From Williamsia phyllosphaerae (GTDB lineage Bacteria; Actinomycetota; Actinomycetes; Mycobacteriales; Mycobacteriaceae): a stretch of 64,000 bases of DNA. Of this stretch, positions 49,854 through 61,628 are shown in pieces; positions within the stretch are counted from its first letter, which is position 1; the number at the start of each line of letters is the position of its first letter. The stretch covers positions 2,480,001-2,544,000 of the forward strand of contig NZ_BMCS01000001.1 in the NCBI RefSeq assembly GCF_014635305.1. The letters are read 5' to 3'. Position numbers and translations under genes: made by a program. The notes below the pieces were generated by a model. That model was not told the origin of the DNA and did no database searches. It saw only the letters and a list, made by a program, of their open reading frames with translations.

Positions 49854-50594
49854 TCAGGCCACGCCGCCGTTGACGCGGACGATCTGCCCGCTGATCCAAC
49901 TCGCGCCCGATGACGTGAGCAGGGCGACGGCGTCGGCGATCTCGCTCATCTCGCCGAGTCGGCCTACGGGGGAGGCCTTCTCGATCGCGGCGAGCTGCTC
50001 GGGGGTCTTGCCGTCGGCGAACATCTCCGACCGGATCAGGCCTGGTGCGACCGCGTTGACGGTGATCCCGCGCGGTGCCAGCTCCTTCGCCGCCACCCGC
50101 GTGAACGTCTCGACCGCCGCCTTCGCCGCCAGGTAGACGCCCATCCGCGGTGTGGTGACCGCGATCGCGGTGCTCGAGAGGTTGACGATCCGCCCGCCGT
50201 CGGCGAGATGCCGGGCTGCCGCCCGCAACCCGTTGTAGGTTCCGCGCGCGCTCACGTCGAAGACGCGGTCATAGGCGTCATCGTCGAGTTCGGACAGCTC
50301 GCCCAGGACGCTGACGCCGGCGTTGTTGACCAGGATCCCGACCTCGCCGAATTCCGCACGCGCGGTTGCGAACAGCCCCTCGACGTCGGTCGCTGACGCG
50401 ACGTCGCCCTGTACGGCGATCGCCCTACCACCTGCGTCGACGATCGATCGCACCGTCTCCTCGGCGTCGGATGCCCCGTGGGCGTAGTTCACCAGGACGG
50501 GGTGCCCGGCGCGGGCGAGTCGTTGCGCGATGGCGCGGCCGATCGAGCGTGATCCTCCGGTGACAATGGCTGCGGCAGGTGTGTGGGTTGTCAT
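49854..50594 (-). CDS. SDR oxidoreductase (FabG-like), MarR-controlled
   Basis: 246-aa classical SDR. TGGSRSIGRAIAQRL is the cofactor loop (near residues 12-19), NNAG follows, catalytic S-Y-K are in NLSSTAIAV and YLAAKAAVE, and WISGQIVRVNGGVA is the C-terminal motif. It may reduce a 3-oxoacyl or xenobiotic carbonyl. ATG 50594 sits inside the first copy of a 16-bp palindrome, so repressor binding would cover the start codon. It is divergent from a MarR gene. Confidence 0.88.
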   Translation of the reverse strand: MTTHTPAAAIVTGGSRSIGRAIAQRLARAGHPVLVNYAHGASDAEETVRSIVDAGGRAIAVQGDVASATDVEGLFATARAEFGEVGILVNNAGVSVLGELSELDDDAYDRVFDVSARGTYNGLRAAARHLADGGRIVNLSSTAIAVTTPRMGVYLAAKAAVETFTRVAAKELAPRGITVNAVAPGLIRSEMFADGKTPEQLAAIEKASPVGRLGEMSEIADAVALLTSSGASWISGQIVRVNGGVA

Positions 50595-50631
50595 GACAAC
50601 CACCTTAGGCCCGATTGGTTGTCATGACAAC
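50586..50631. promoter_or_regulatory. Two identical MarR operators (GTTGTCATGACAAC)
   Basis: Perfect 14-bp palindromes GTTGTCATGACAAC occur at 50587-50600 (extended to 16 bp at 50586-50601) and 50618-50631, with centres 31 bases apart, about three helical turns. They fill the gap between the SDR start (50594, minus) and the MarR start (50655, plus). The first covers the SDR ATG. The spacing and divergence imply repression of both genes by the MarR protein. Confidence 0.8.
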
Positions 50632-50654
50632 ACTGAGGTCGATACGGTTGTCCC

Positions 50655-51095
50655 ATGACATCCAGCGCTCGCCTCACGCCGACGGAACTCGCACTGTGGC
50701 ATCAGTTCAAGCTCGTCGGGGAGAAGGTGAACGCGGCGGTCGAGCGCGACATCCTCGCGGCGTCGGAGCTGACCGGAGCGGAGTTCGGTGTGCTCACGCG
50801 TCTTGTCGATCTCGGCGACGGCGCCCTACGCCAGGGGGAGCTGGCCACGTCGATGCGATGGAACAAGAGTCGGTTGTCGCACCAGATCACCCGGATGGAG
50901 AAGCGGGGCCTCGTGACCCGCGCCGCCGAGGACTCGTCCGTGGTCACGGTGCGGATCACCGACGCCGGCGAGCGTGCGCTGCGGCCGGCCCGGCCCGCGC
51001 ACGCCGAGTCGATCCGAGCCAATCTCACCGAAAAGCTGACGGAAGGTCAGCGATCGGCCCTGGCGTCAGCGTTCGCAGTATTGCTGGAGGACTGA
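50655..51095 (+). CDS. MarR-family transcriptional regulator
   Basis: 146-aa winged-helix regulator. The recognition region is GALRQGELATSMRWNKSRLS HQITRM, and the wing is RAAEDSSVVTVRITDAGERA. The layout, divergent from an oxidoreductase with two identical palindromes between, is typical for a MarR repressor released by a small ligand. The ligand is unknown. The stop is followed by the first copy of the 60-nt hairpin repeat. Confidence 0.9.
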   Translation: MTSSARLTPTELALWHQFKLVGEKVNAAVERDILAASELTGAEFGVLTRLVDLGDGALRQGELATSMRWNKSRLSHQITRMEKRGLVTRAAEDSSVVTVRITDAGERALRPARPAHAESIRANLTEKLTEGQRSALASAFAVLLED

Positions 51096-51103
51096 GGCAG
51101 ATC

Positions 51104-51163
51104 CGCGGCAGCTGTCCGCAGATGCGGCACCTGTAGCTGCCGCGTCTGTAAACAGCTGCCGCG
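51104..51163. repeat. 60-nt nested-hairpin repeat, copy 1
   Basis: Outer stem CGCGGCAGCTGT / ACAGCTGCCGCG encloses an inner stem CAGATGCGGCA / TGCCGCGTCTG. It begins eight bases after the MarR stop. A second copy of the same length and orientation lies at 51629-51688 with 53 of 60 identical bases. The two copies enclose a cupin gene. Confidence 0.75.
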
Positions 51164-51258
51164 TATGTCGCGCAGGCCGACGATTGTGCAGGTCGCTGGG
51201 CGTACGGTTGTCCGATCGAGGCAACCGGCCTGCGATGATCCCAGACGGCGGGGCCGAC

Positions 51259-51606
51259 ATGGATTCCGATGACCCGGTGGTGTGTAATCCGACGCACTAT
51301 CGAACCGTGTTCGAGAACGACCGCGTCAGGGTGCTCGAGTACCGGGACGGCCCGGGCGACATATCGGTCGAGCACCATCACCCGGACAGTGTGATGATCA
51401 CGCTCAGCAGCTTCGACCGGCGGATCTCGGTCGTCGACCGCAGTGTCGACGTCACGCTGGGAGCGGGCGAGGTTCGATGGCTCGACGAACAGCGCCACTG
51501 GGGCGAGAACACCGGGGACACCGACACGCACACGATCTTCGTCGAGCTCAAAGAAGCTGCGCCGCAGGCGGCTCAGGAGACCCGCCTCGGACCGAGCGTC
51601 ACATAG
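51259..51606 (+). CDS. Small cupin-like protein between two hairpin repeats
   Basis: 115-aa single-domain beta-barrel protein of the cupin type: NPTHYRTVFENDRVRVLEYR, HHHPDSVMITLSSFDRRISV (three histidines), and TLGAGEVRWLDEQRHWGENT followed by a terminal strand HTIFVELKE. Cytosolic cupins of this size bind metal or small ligands, but no reaction is known. ATG 51259 has GGCGGGG upstream; ATG 51235 (eight residues longer) is an alternative. It is bordered by copies of a 60-nt palindromic element, which suggests past mobilisation. Confidence 0.76.
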   Translation: MDSDDPVVCNPTHYRTVFENDRVRVLEYRDGPGDISVEHHHPDSVMITLSSFDRRISVVDRSVDVTLGAGEVRWLDEQRHWGENTGDTDTHTIFVELKEAAPQAAQETRLGPSVT

Positions 51607-51628
51607 ACGCAGTCTGTACCCGCGCACG

Positions 51629-51688
51629 CGCGGCAGTTGCTCGCAGACGCGGCACGTGTAGCTGCCGCGTCTGGGAACAGCTGCCGCG
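51629..51688. repeat. 60-nt nested-hairpin repeat, copy 2
   Basis: Same design as copy 1, with inner stem CAGACGCGGCA / TGCCGCGTCTG now perfectly paired; base changes between the copies partly keep the stems. It lies between the cupin stop (51606) and the opposed carbonic anhydrase stop (51701), so it may also end transcription. Confidence 0.75.
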
Positions 51689-51700
51689 AATGACCTCGAA

Positions 51701-52192
51701 CTACGCGGTGACCTCGTTGAGCTTGCCGGTGGCGACGTCGAAGACGAAGCCGCGCAGCGACGTGGTCTTGGTGACGAACGGGCTGTTCTCGATGCGGGCG
51801 AGGGACTGCTTGACGTCCTCGTCGAGGTCGGGGAAGGACTCGGCCGACCAGTTCGGCTTCTGGCCGATCTCGTCCTGGATGCCGCGCTTGAAGTCGTCGT
51901 CGGTGAAGGTGAGCATCCCGCAGTCGGTGTGATGGATCAGGATGATCTCGGTGGTGCCGAGCAGGCGTTGGCTGATCGCGAGCGAACGGATCTCGTCGTC
52001 GGTGATGACGCCGCCCGCGTTGCGGATGACGTGCGCCTCACCGTCGTTCAGGCCGAGGATTCCGTACACGTTGAGGCGGGCGTCCATGCATGCGACGACG
52101 GCGACGTGCTTGCTCGGGGGCAGGGGGAGCGGGCCGGAGAACGAGGCGGCGTACTCGGCATTGTTGGTCAACAGGTCGTCGGTCACAGTCAT
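51701..52192 (-). CDS. canA: Beta-carbonic anhydrase
   Basis: 163-aa zinc enzyme hydrating CO2 to bicarbonate. Zinc ligands and catalytic dyad are C35, D37, R39 (CMDARLN) and H88, C91 (IHHTDCG), the same numbering as mycobacterial Rv1284. GLNDGEAHVIRNAGGVITDD and TDDEIRSLAIS match the family. Length equals that of the type CanA. It is 89 bases downstream of fecB and may supply bicarbonate for carboxylation. Little regulation is visible: the 89-base gap holds no palindrome. Confidence 0.93.
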   Translation of the reverse strand: MTVTDDLLTNNAEYAASFSGPLPLPPSKHVAVVACMDARLNVYGILGLNDGEAHVIRNAGGVITDDEIRSLAISQRLLGTTEIILIHHTDCGMLTFTDDDFKRGIQDEIGQKPNWSAESFPDLDEDVKQSLARIENSPFVTKTTSLRGFVFDVATGKLNEVTA

Positions 52193-52281
52193 GCGTACAT
52201 GCTGATCTGCGCATGTCTACCTGGGAACCGTTCGGTTCACCACGGGTTTTACCTTCCGCAATCGGCGATGAAGTGCAGTGT

Positions 52282-53274
52282 CTACTGCGAGCTGCGGTTC
52301 AACGACCGGATCACGTCATCCATCACGATGGGCGCGGCGGCCAGGCCCTTGCCGCCGTACCAGATGTCGTCGGTGACGACGAGCACGCGACCCCACCCCG
52401 GGGCACCCATGTCGAGCCACTGATCGCTCTTCATCACCGACGTGCCGTGCTTCTCCGCGGCGGCGGTGTCGGTGAAGCTGACGTAGATGAGGTCGGCGTC
52501 GGCGTCGGTGAAGTTGTCGTCGGTCACCGCGACCGCACCGGCCTGCCGCTGACTGGCCGGCCGCTGCGCGCCCATCGCCGAGAGGATGGTGCCCGCGTAC
52601 GAGTTCGTGCCCTCGATGGTCTCGCTGTCGGCGCCGAAGCGGACCAGCCCGACCTGTGTGTGGGAGGCGTCGAGACGGGCACCCGCGCGTTTGGCCTGTG
52701 CAGCGAAGGCGTCGAGCCGCGTCTTGCCCTCCTCGCTGCGTCCGAGTCCGTCGGCGACGGCCGCGAACTGGTCCTGCCACGACTCGGTGCGGTCGATGGT
52801 CAGCGCGCGTCCGCCGAACGGTGCGGCCGACGACGCGTCGTAACCGATCACGACGTCCGCCCGTGCGGCCCGGGCGGCGTCGGCCGAGGGGCTGGACCCG
52901 ATGGTGGGACGCGAGGTGACGGCAGGTCCCAGGTAGCGGGGGATCGCGGACTTCTCCGTGGCGATCGCGACGACCCGGGCCTGCAGTCCGAGTGCGCAGA
53001 CGGCGTCGAGAAGGGCGGGGTCGGTCACGGCGATCCGGGCGATGTCCGGCTTGCCCGGATCCACTGTGGACTCGGTCCCACACGAGGCGTCGAAGGCACG
53101 TTCCGGTGTCACCAGATCGGCGCCCGCGATCCGTGTCGTGGTGGTCACTATCGTGCCCTCGCCACCGGGGATCGACGACCCGCCGCATCCCGCCACGGCC
53201 AGGGCGGTCGCCGTGATCACCGCGACAACGGACACGACGGTTCGTCGACGCTGGAAAATACCGTTCACCTGCAT
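52282..53274 (-). CDS. fecB: Iron-siderophore/haem-binding lipoprotein FecB
   Basis: 330-aa ABC-type substrate-binding lipoprotein of the FecB family. Signal [20 protein letters not shown] ends at lipobox LAVAGC with C30. The mature part has the two-lobed Fec fold ([46 protein letters not shown]-like [15 protein letters not shown]). In mycobacteria the neighbour of ctaD (Rv3044) binds carboxymycobactin or haem. GGAAG lies about seven bases before ATG 53274. No permease or ATPase gene is adjacent. An in-frame extension to 53541 enters ctaD promoter DNA and is rejected. Confidence 0.88.
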   Translation of the reverse strand: MQVNGIFQRRRTVVSVVAVITATALAVAGCGGSSIPGGEGTIVTTTTRIAGADLVTPERAFDASCGTESTVDPGKPDIARIAVTDPALLDAVCALGLQARVVAIATEKSAIPRYLGPAVTSRPTIGSSPSADAARAARADVVIGYDASSAAPFGGRALTIDRTESWQDQFAAVADGLGRSEEGKTRLDAFAAQAKRAGARLDASHTQVGLVRFGADSETIEGTNSYAGTILSAMGAQRPASQRQAGAVAVTDDNFTDADADLIYVSFTDTAAAEKHGTSVMKSDQWLDMGAPGWGRVLVVTDDIWYGGKGLAAAPIVMDDVIRSLNRSSQ

Positions 53275-53518
53275 TCTTCCGATCGTGATCAGGGCGCTGT
53301 GCACGCGGATATCGTGGATCACGCTAGCACCGACGACACCGCTGATCTGCGACGCGTGTCGTGGCGTGAGTGGCGATCGACGAGCCGTCGTGCCGCCGGT
53401 CGAGCGGCGAGTACGACAGAACGTAGGACCCACTCGGCTCACAGGGGTGCAAGGGTTTACGATCAGCAGTAGCGATGTTCGTTGTGGTGGCCGTATGGCC
53501 ACGCAGGCAGGAGGATCT
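53275..53518. promoter_or_regulatory. Divergent fecB / ctaD intergenic region
   Basis: 244 bases. AGGAGG (53509-53514) is the ctaD ribosome site. CAGAACGTaGGaCCCA at 53417-53432 is a diverged copy of the repeat unit at 15872-15885. A TTTACG / TAGCGAT arrangement around 53456-53476 might be the ctaD promoter, but it is weak. No IdeR-like box was found. Confidence 0.4.
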
Positions 53519-56543
<3,025 letters not shown>

Positions 56544-56545
56544 CG

Positions 56546-57352
56546 GTGACCTTCGCCGACCGCCACCGGCTGCTGACCGACTACGTCGGCGGCGGTGCGG
56601 ACCCCGCCGATCCCTCACAGGTGTTGGCGATGCCCGTGGTCCTGCACATCGAGAAGAACGATCCACCGCCGCGCCGGGCCCTGCTCGAGGCCGCCGCCCG
56701 CGCCGCCGTGCTGCTCTGCCTCGACGAGCGCGCCGACGCCGCCGTCCCTGACGAGACCGACCCCGGCACCGCAGACCGCGACATCGCGGGCCCCGACGCG
56801 GACCAATCCACCCCCGGCCCCTGGCACGACGGTGTCGCGACCTGGTGCGACGCCCGGATCCGCAAGATCAGCCGCCGCGCCCGCGGTGCACACTGGTCCG
56901 CTGCCCAGGAGGTCCCGGGACTCACCGTCGACACCGGGGATGCCCAGGCGCGGGCGATCGTGCCCGGACCGGTCGGCGACCTCGACAAGCGCATCGCACG
57001 GCTGCAGATCGGCGGTACCGACGTCGACGGTGATCTCGGAGCCGTTCCGATGTCGACCGACGAGCTGATCCTGTGGATCAACCCGACCCTGGACATGACC
57101 GTCGGCAAGCTGGCCGCGCAGGTCGGTCACGCGTCGATGCTCGCGGCCGGACTGTTCGACACCGCCGACGCGCAGCGGTGGTGGCGCGACGGGTGCCCAC
57201 TGCGAGTCGCCGTGGCGACCGTGGCGCGATGGTCGGATCTGCTGCGCCGCGAACCCGATTCCGTGGCAGCGGTGCGCGACGCCGGCTTCACCGAGGTGGC
57301 GCCGGGCTCGGTCACGGTGATCGCCGAGCGCACCCTAGGCTCGGACGCATGA
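56546..57352 (+). CDS. Peptidyl-tRNA hydrolase, PTH2-family protein
   Basis: 268-aa protein whose C-terminal part has the archaeal/eukaryotic-type PTH2 signature LDMTVGKLAAQVGHASMLAA, with MSTDELILWINPT before it and AVRDAGFTEVAPGSVTVIAE at the end. About 150 N-terminal residues (PVVLHIEKNDPPPRRALLEA, AAARAAVLLCLDERADAA) are additional to the ~115-aa canonical enzyme. Either a true hydrolase of peptidyl-tRNA or an aminoacylated RNA-binding relative. GTG start two bases after serB2; its stop overlaps the next ATG (57349). Confidence 0.8.
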   Translation: MTFADRHRLLTDYVGGGADPADPSQVLAMPVVLHIEKNDPPPRRALLEAAARAAVLLCLDERADAAVPDETDPGTADRDIAGPDADQSTPGPWHDGVATWCDARIRKISRRARGAHWSAAQEVPGLTVDTGDAQARAIVPGPVGDLDKRIARLQIGGTDVDGDLGAVPMSTDELILWINPTLDMTVGKLAAQVGHASMLAAGLFDTADAQRWWRDGCPLRVAVATVARWSDLLRREPDSVAAVRDAGFTEVAPGSVTVIAERTLGSDA

Positions 57353-57792
57353 GTGAACTGCCCGACTGGGCGCAGGGCCTGAATCTGCAACCGCATCCCG
57401 AGGGCGGATGGTTCACCGAGACCTGGCGCAGCGACATCACCCTCCCGACGAGCGCGCTCCCCGAGGACTACCCGGGCGAACGCGCGGCCGGGACCGCGAT
57501 CCTGTTCCTGCTGCCCGCGGGGGCGGAATCGGCGTGGCACACCGTGCGCGGTGCGGAGATCTGGTTGCACCACCGGGGCGCGCCGGTCGAGCTGATCCTC
57601 GGCGGCACCGACGATGCGCCCGGTGCGGAGACGGCCGTCGTACTCGGCCCCGACATCACCGGCGCGCAACGGCCGCAGCACGTCGTACCCGGCCACGAGT
57701 GGCAGCGGGCGCGTTCACTCGACAACGCGCCGTCGTTGGTCAGCTGCATCGTCGTACCCGGCTTCGACTTCGCCGACTTCCGCCTCGTCTGA
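57349..57792 (+). CDS. Cupin_5 / DUF985 protein
   Basis: 147-aa cupin-fold protein of the DUF985 type: LNLQPHPEGGWFTETWRSDI, GTAILFLLPAGAESAWHTVR, AEIWLHHRGAPVELIL, and the C-terminal CIVVPGFDFADFRL are family marks. Its reaction is unknown; the fold suggests binding of a sugar or small acid. ATG 57349 is inside the PTH2 stop (ATGA), so translation is coupled. Confidence 0.88.
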   Translation: MSELPDWAQGLNLQPHPEGGWFTETWRSDITLPTSALPEDYPGERAAGTAILFLLPAGAESAWHTVRGAEIWLHHRGAPVELILGGTDDAPGAETAVVLGPDITGAQRPQHVVPGHEWQRARSLDNAPSLVSCIVVPGFDFADFRLV

Positions 57793-57857
57793 GACGCCCG
57801 GGCGCGCGGGGAGAGTCGGACCACCGCCGCGACCCCGTCGTGCGGCACGATGGGGGA

Positions 57858-58721
57858 GTGCCCGACAGTGACAGCAACTCAACGACGGACGTACCCACCC
57901 CGGACCCCGATCTGCTGATCGACTTCGCCGACGTGACCCTGGTCCGTGACGGTTCGACCCTCGTCGGACCGATCACGTGGCAGGTGGAGCTCGACGAGCG
58001 CTGGGTCGTCATCGGCCCCAACGGTGCGGGCAAGACCTCGCTGATGCGGATGGCGGCCGCCGAGACCCACCCGAGTTCGGGCACCGCGGTCCTGCTCGGT
58101 GAGCGCCTCGGCCACACCGACATCCGGGACCTGTCCACCCGGATCGGCGTGACGTCGTCGATGTTGGCCGAGCGGATCCCCGACCACGAGCTCGTCACCG
58201 ATCTCGTGATCTCCGCGAGCTACTCGGTGCTGGGTCGCTGGCGTGAGGACTACGAGGAGGTCGACCGCGCGCAGGCGGTGGAGACCCTCGAGTCCATGGG
58301 CGCCGAGCACCTCGCCGATCGTCGGTTCGGCACGCTGTCGGAGGGCGAGCGCAAACGCGTGCTGATCTCCCGGGCCCTCATGACCGATCCCGAACTGCTG
58401 CTGCTCGACGAACCGGCCGCCGGACTCGACCTCGGCGGACGCGAGGAACTCGTGGCCCGACTCGGAGTGCTCGCCGCCGACCCCGATGCGCCGGCGACGG
58501 TGCTGATCACCCATCACGTCGAGGAGATCCCCGAGGGATTCACCCACGCGTTGCTGCTCAAGGAGGGTGGCGTGGTCGCGCAGGGTCTGCTCGAGGACGT
58601 GTTGACCGCGGAGAACCTGACCGCCGCGTTCAGCCAGAACATCTCGCTGGACCGCCTCGACGGCCGGTATTTCGCCCGCCGGGCCCGTCGCGCGGGCGGC
58701 CACCGACGAGCACGGGCATGA
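57858..58721 (+). CDS. ABC-type ATPase, stand-alone
   Basis: 287-aa ATPase without visible permease gene nearby. Walker A GPNGAGKTSLMRMA (near residues 53-60), signature LSEGERKRVLISRAL, Walker B LLLLDEPAAGLDLGG, switch His in VLITHHVEEIP. It is of the Rv3041c type found next to serB2 in mycobacteria. HHVEEIPEGFTHALLLKEG resembles the ATPases of metal or sulfonate importers (ModF/YlmA group), and the partner may be elsewhere. GTG start; its stop overlaps the Nudix start (ATGA). Confidence 0.87.
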   Translation: MPDSDSNSTTDVPTPDPDLLIDFADVTLVRDGSTLVGPITWQVELDERWVVIGPNGAGKTSLMRMAAAETHPSSGTAVLLGERLGHTDIRDLSTRIGVTSSMLAERIPDHELVTDLVISASYSVLGRWREDYEEVDRAQAVETLESMGAEHLADRRFGTLSEGERKRVLISRALMTDPELLLLDEPAAGLDLGGREELVARLGVLAADPDAPATVLITHHVEEIPEGFTHALLLKEGGVVAQGLLEDVLTAENLTAAFSQNISLDRLDGRYFARRARRAGGHRRARA

Positions 58722-59542
58722 CCGGCCCGAAACCCGGCTTCGTCCCGGTCGATGATCCCGAGTCCGTGCCGGTGCGTGACGCCGCGACGGTCGTGGTGAT
58801 CCGCGATGTCGCCGACACCGACTCGGCGGCGGGCGGGATCGAGGTGTTCCTCATCCAGCGGGTGCAGGAGATGGCCTTCGCCGGCGGCATGACGGTGTTC
58901 CCCGGCGGCGGGGTCGACGCACGCGACGCCGAGGCCGACGTCGCGTGGACCGGTCCGCACCCCGACTGGTGGGCCGACCGCTTCGGCGCCGACGAGGCCA
59001 CCGCCCAGGCGCTGGTGTGCGCTGCGGTCCGGGAGACGTTCGAGGAATGCGGGGTTCTGCTCGCGGGCCGGACGCCCGACACCGTGCTGGACGACGCGAC
59101 GCCGTATCACCCGGCGCGTGCGCAGCTCGTGGACAAGACGATCTCGTTGGCCGGCTTCCTGCGCGAGAACGACCTGGTGCTGCGCTCCGACCTCATCGTG
59201 CCTCTGGCGCACTGGATCACGCCGCTGGGCGAGCGCCGCCGGTACGACACACGTTTCTTCCTCGCCGCGCTACCGGGCGGGCAGGAGGCCGACGATCGCA
59301 CCACCGAGGCCGCGTCGGCGACCTGGCACCGGGTGGACGACATCCTTGCCGAGTGGGAGGCGGGACGGGTGTTCCTGCTGCCGCCGACATGGGCGCAGCT
59401 GCAGGAACTCCGGCGGTTCGACACCGTCGCCGAGGCATTGGCCGCACCCCGCGAGATCACGATGATCTGCCCCACCATCGTCTCCGACGGCACGAGCGTG
59501 CGCATCGAGTTCGACGGGGTGGACCGCTACAACCGCGAGTGA
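58718..59542 (+). CDS. Nudix hydrolase with interrupted Nudix box
   Basis: 274-aa protein (Rv3040c type). The glycine part of the Nudix box (MTVFPGGGVDARDAEADVAW) and the catalytic part (CAAVRETFEECGVLLAG) are separated by about 35 extra residues, the pattern of the eukaryotic NUDT19/coenzyme-A-diphosphatase-like group. DLIVPLAHWITPLGERRRYD and FFLAALP are further family marks. An organic pyrophosphate such as CoA ester is a plausible substrate. ATG overlaps the ABC ATPase stop. The next gene in the mycobacterial order, echA17, appears only after an inserted minus-strand group. Confidence 0.85.
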   Translation: MTGPKPGFVPVDDPESVPVRDAATVVVIRDVADTDSAAGGIEVFLIQRVQEMAFAGGMTVFPGGGVDARDAEADVAWTGPHPDWWADRFGADEATAQALVCAAVRETFEECGVLLAGRTPDTVLDDATPYHPARAQLVDKTISLAGFLRENDLVLRSDLIVPLAHWITPLGERRRYDTRFFLAALPGGQEADDRTTEAASATWHRVDDILAEWEAGRVFLLPPTWAQLQELRRFDTVAEALAAPREITMICPTIVSDGTSVRIEFDGVDRYNRE

Positions 59543-59558
59543 TGCTCGCGGGTGTCGG

Positions 59559-61628
59559 CTACCAGATCCGAACCCGTTGCGACTCCGGCAGATACAACTT
59601 GTCGGTGGTGGCCACCCGGAAGGTCGAGTAGAAGTCGGGCAGGTTGCGCACCACCTGATTGCAGCGGAACTCGCCGGGCGAGTGGGGGTCGGTGGCCAAC
59701 TGCTCGGCCAGGGCCGCCGGTCGGTCCTTGCTCCGCCAGATCCGGGCCCACGACAGGAACAGGTCGGTCAGGTCGAGGTTCTCGGTGCCGTCCTTCTCGG
59801 CCGCGATCTTCGCCGCCGACAACGCGATCGACAACCCACCGAGGTCGGCGAGGTTCTCGCCGACCGTGAGCGCCCCGTCGACGTGCTGATCAGGCTTGAG
59901 CCCCTCGGGTACCAGCGAGTTGTACTGGGCGATGAGCGCATCGGACTTCTTGGTGAACGCGGCCCGGTCGGCCGGGGTCCACCAGTCGCGGAGGTTGCCG
60001 TTGCCGTCGTACTGCGAGCCCTGGTCGTCGAAACCGTGGCCGATCTCGTGTCCGATGACCGCGCCGATCCCGCCGTAGTTCACCTGGATCTCGGCGTTCG
60101 GATCGAAGAACGGTGACTGCAGGATCGCTGCCGGGAAGACGATCTCGTTGAACGTCGGGTCGTAGTAGGCGTTGACGGTCTGAGGCGTCATCTGCCAGTC
60201 GTCCTTGTTCACCGCCGTCCCGAGCTTCGCGACCTGGCGCTTGGACTCGAATTGGTATCCCGAGCGGTAGTTCGCGATCACGTCGTCGCGCACGATGTCG
60301 ACGCCCGAGTAGTCCCGCCACTTGTCGGGGTAGCCGATCTTGACGTTGATCTTGCCGAGTTTGTCGAACGCCTCCTTGCGGGTGGCGTCGCTGAAGAAGT
60401 CGATGGTGGTGAAGCTACGGCGGTAGGCCTCGAGCAGGTTGCCGACCAGCGTCCGCGCCTGGGTCTTCGCCTCACCCGAGAAGTGTTCGGCGACATACTT
60501 CTTGCCCAGGGCCTCACCGAGCAGGGTGTCGACGAGCGCGACGCCGCGCTTCCAGCGCTCGGGTTGCGCCTCGACACCGTTGAGGGTCTTGGAGAAGAAG
60601 TCGAAGCGTGCGTCGGCGAACGCCTTCGGTAGGTACTGCGAATAGGAGCGCAGCACCGAGATGCGCATGTAATCGCGGAGATCGTCGATGGGGGTGTCGG
60701 CCCAGACCTTCGCCGCGGCGGCGTTGGCCTTCGGCCCGGTCACCACCACCCGGGCGAGCTGCTCGGTCGAGGCCCCGATACCCGATCGCCATGCCTCCCA
60801 GTTCATCCCCGGGGACTCGGCGGCGAACTGGGCCCAGGAGCGCGGGTTGTAGGTGGCCTTCGCGTCGCGGCTCTCGACGGTGGTGAGGTGCCCCTTCGCG
60901 ACGGCGGTCTCGATGGCCATCACCCGGTTCGCGACACCCTCGGGGTCGGCGAGACCACCGAGGCGGGCGAGGGTGGCGAGGAACGCGACGTACTTGGTGC
61001 GGATCTCGGCGTAGCTGTCCTCGCGGTAGTACGACTCGTCGGGCAGGCCGATCCCGGATTGAACGACGTTGGCCACGTAGCGGGTGGCGTTCTGCTGGTC
61101 CGGCGCGACGTAGAAGTCGACGATGCCGGTGCTGCCCGCAGTCGACAACTCGGCCAGTCCGCGGGTCAGCTCGTCCTTGGTGGGAGCCTGGGTGATCGCG
61201 GTGAGGATCGGCGTCACCGGCGCCAGTCCGGCCTTCTCGATCGTGGCGGCGTCGAGGTAGCTCGCGTAGAGATCGCGGATCTTGGCGTCCTCGCCCGTCT
61301 CGGAGGAATCGATGCCCTCGATGATGGCCTTGAGGTGTTTCTGGGCCTCGTCGTTGAGTTCGTCGAACGTCGAGAAGCTCGCCTTGTCGGCGGGGATCTG
61401 ATAGCTGCGCAGCCAACTCCCGTTGACGTGGCGGAACAGATCGTTCTGCGGCGTGACGGCCGCGTCGAGCCCGGACAGGTCCGGCGTCACCTTCTTCGCA
61501 GGGGTCGAACTGTCGCCGCACGCGGCCGCGACACCGATGGTGGCCAGCGCCCCGAGGGAGGCGAGGAACGTACGGCGACCGATCAGACCGGTCTGTTCGT
61601 CGGGTCGGGCGCTGCGCTGAGGGGTCAC
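59559..61628 (-). CDS. M13-family zinc metallopeptidase, Tat-exported lipoprotein
   Basis: 689-aa neprilysin/endothelin-converting-enzyme-like protease. The N-terminus has a twin-arginine motif (RRTFLA at 18-23) plus lipobox VAAAC (C37), so it is a Tat lipoprotein. M13 zinc motif HEIGH is H527-E528-H531 (IGHEIGHGFDDQGSQ) with third ligand E591 in ENLADLGG; NAYYDPTFNEIVFPAAILQ is the substrate-binding NAYY motif. C-terminal RVRIW replaces the usual CRVW. It probably trims extracellular peptides. GTG start overlaps the polymerase-gene stop (GTGA). Confidence 0.93.
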   Translation of the reverse strand: MTPQRSARPDEQTGLIGRRTFLASLGALATIGVAAACGDSSTPAKKVTPDLSGLDAAVTPQNDLFRHVNGSWLRSYQIPADKASFSTFDELNDEAQKHLKAIIEGIDSSETGEDAKIRDLYASYLDAATIEKAGLAPVTPILTAITQAPTKDELTRGLAELSTAGSTGIVDFYVAPDQQNATRYVANVVQSGIGLPDESYYREDSYAEIRTKYVAFLATLARLGGLADPEGVANRVMAIETAVAKGHLTTVESRDAKATYNPRSWAQFAAESPGMNWEAWRSGIGASTEQLARVVVTGPKANAAAAKVWADTPIDDLRDYMRISVLRSYSQYLPKAFADARFDFFSKTLNGVEAQPERWKRGVALVDTLLGEALGKKYVAEHFSGEAKTQARTLVGNLLEAYRRSFTTIDFFSDATRKEAFDKLGKINVKIGYPDKWRDYSGVDIVRDDVIANYRSGYQFESKRQVAKLGTAVNKDDWQMTPQTVNAYYDPTFNEIVFPAAILQSPFFDPNAEIQVNYGGIGAVIGHEIGHGFDDQGSQYDGNGNLRDWWTPADRAAFTKKSDALIAQYNSLVPEGLKPDQHVDGALTVGENLADLGGLSIALSAAKIAAEKDGTENLDLTDLFLSWARIWRSKDRPAALAEQLATDPHSPGEFRCNQVVRNLPDFYSTFRVATTDKLYLPESQRVRIW

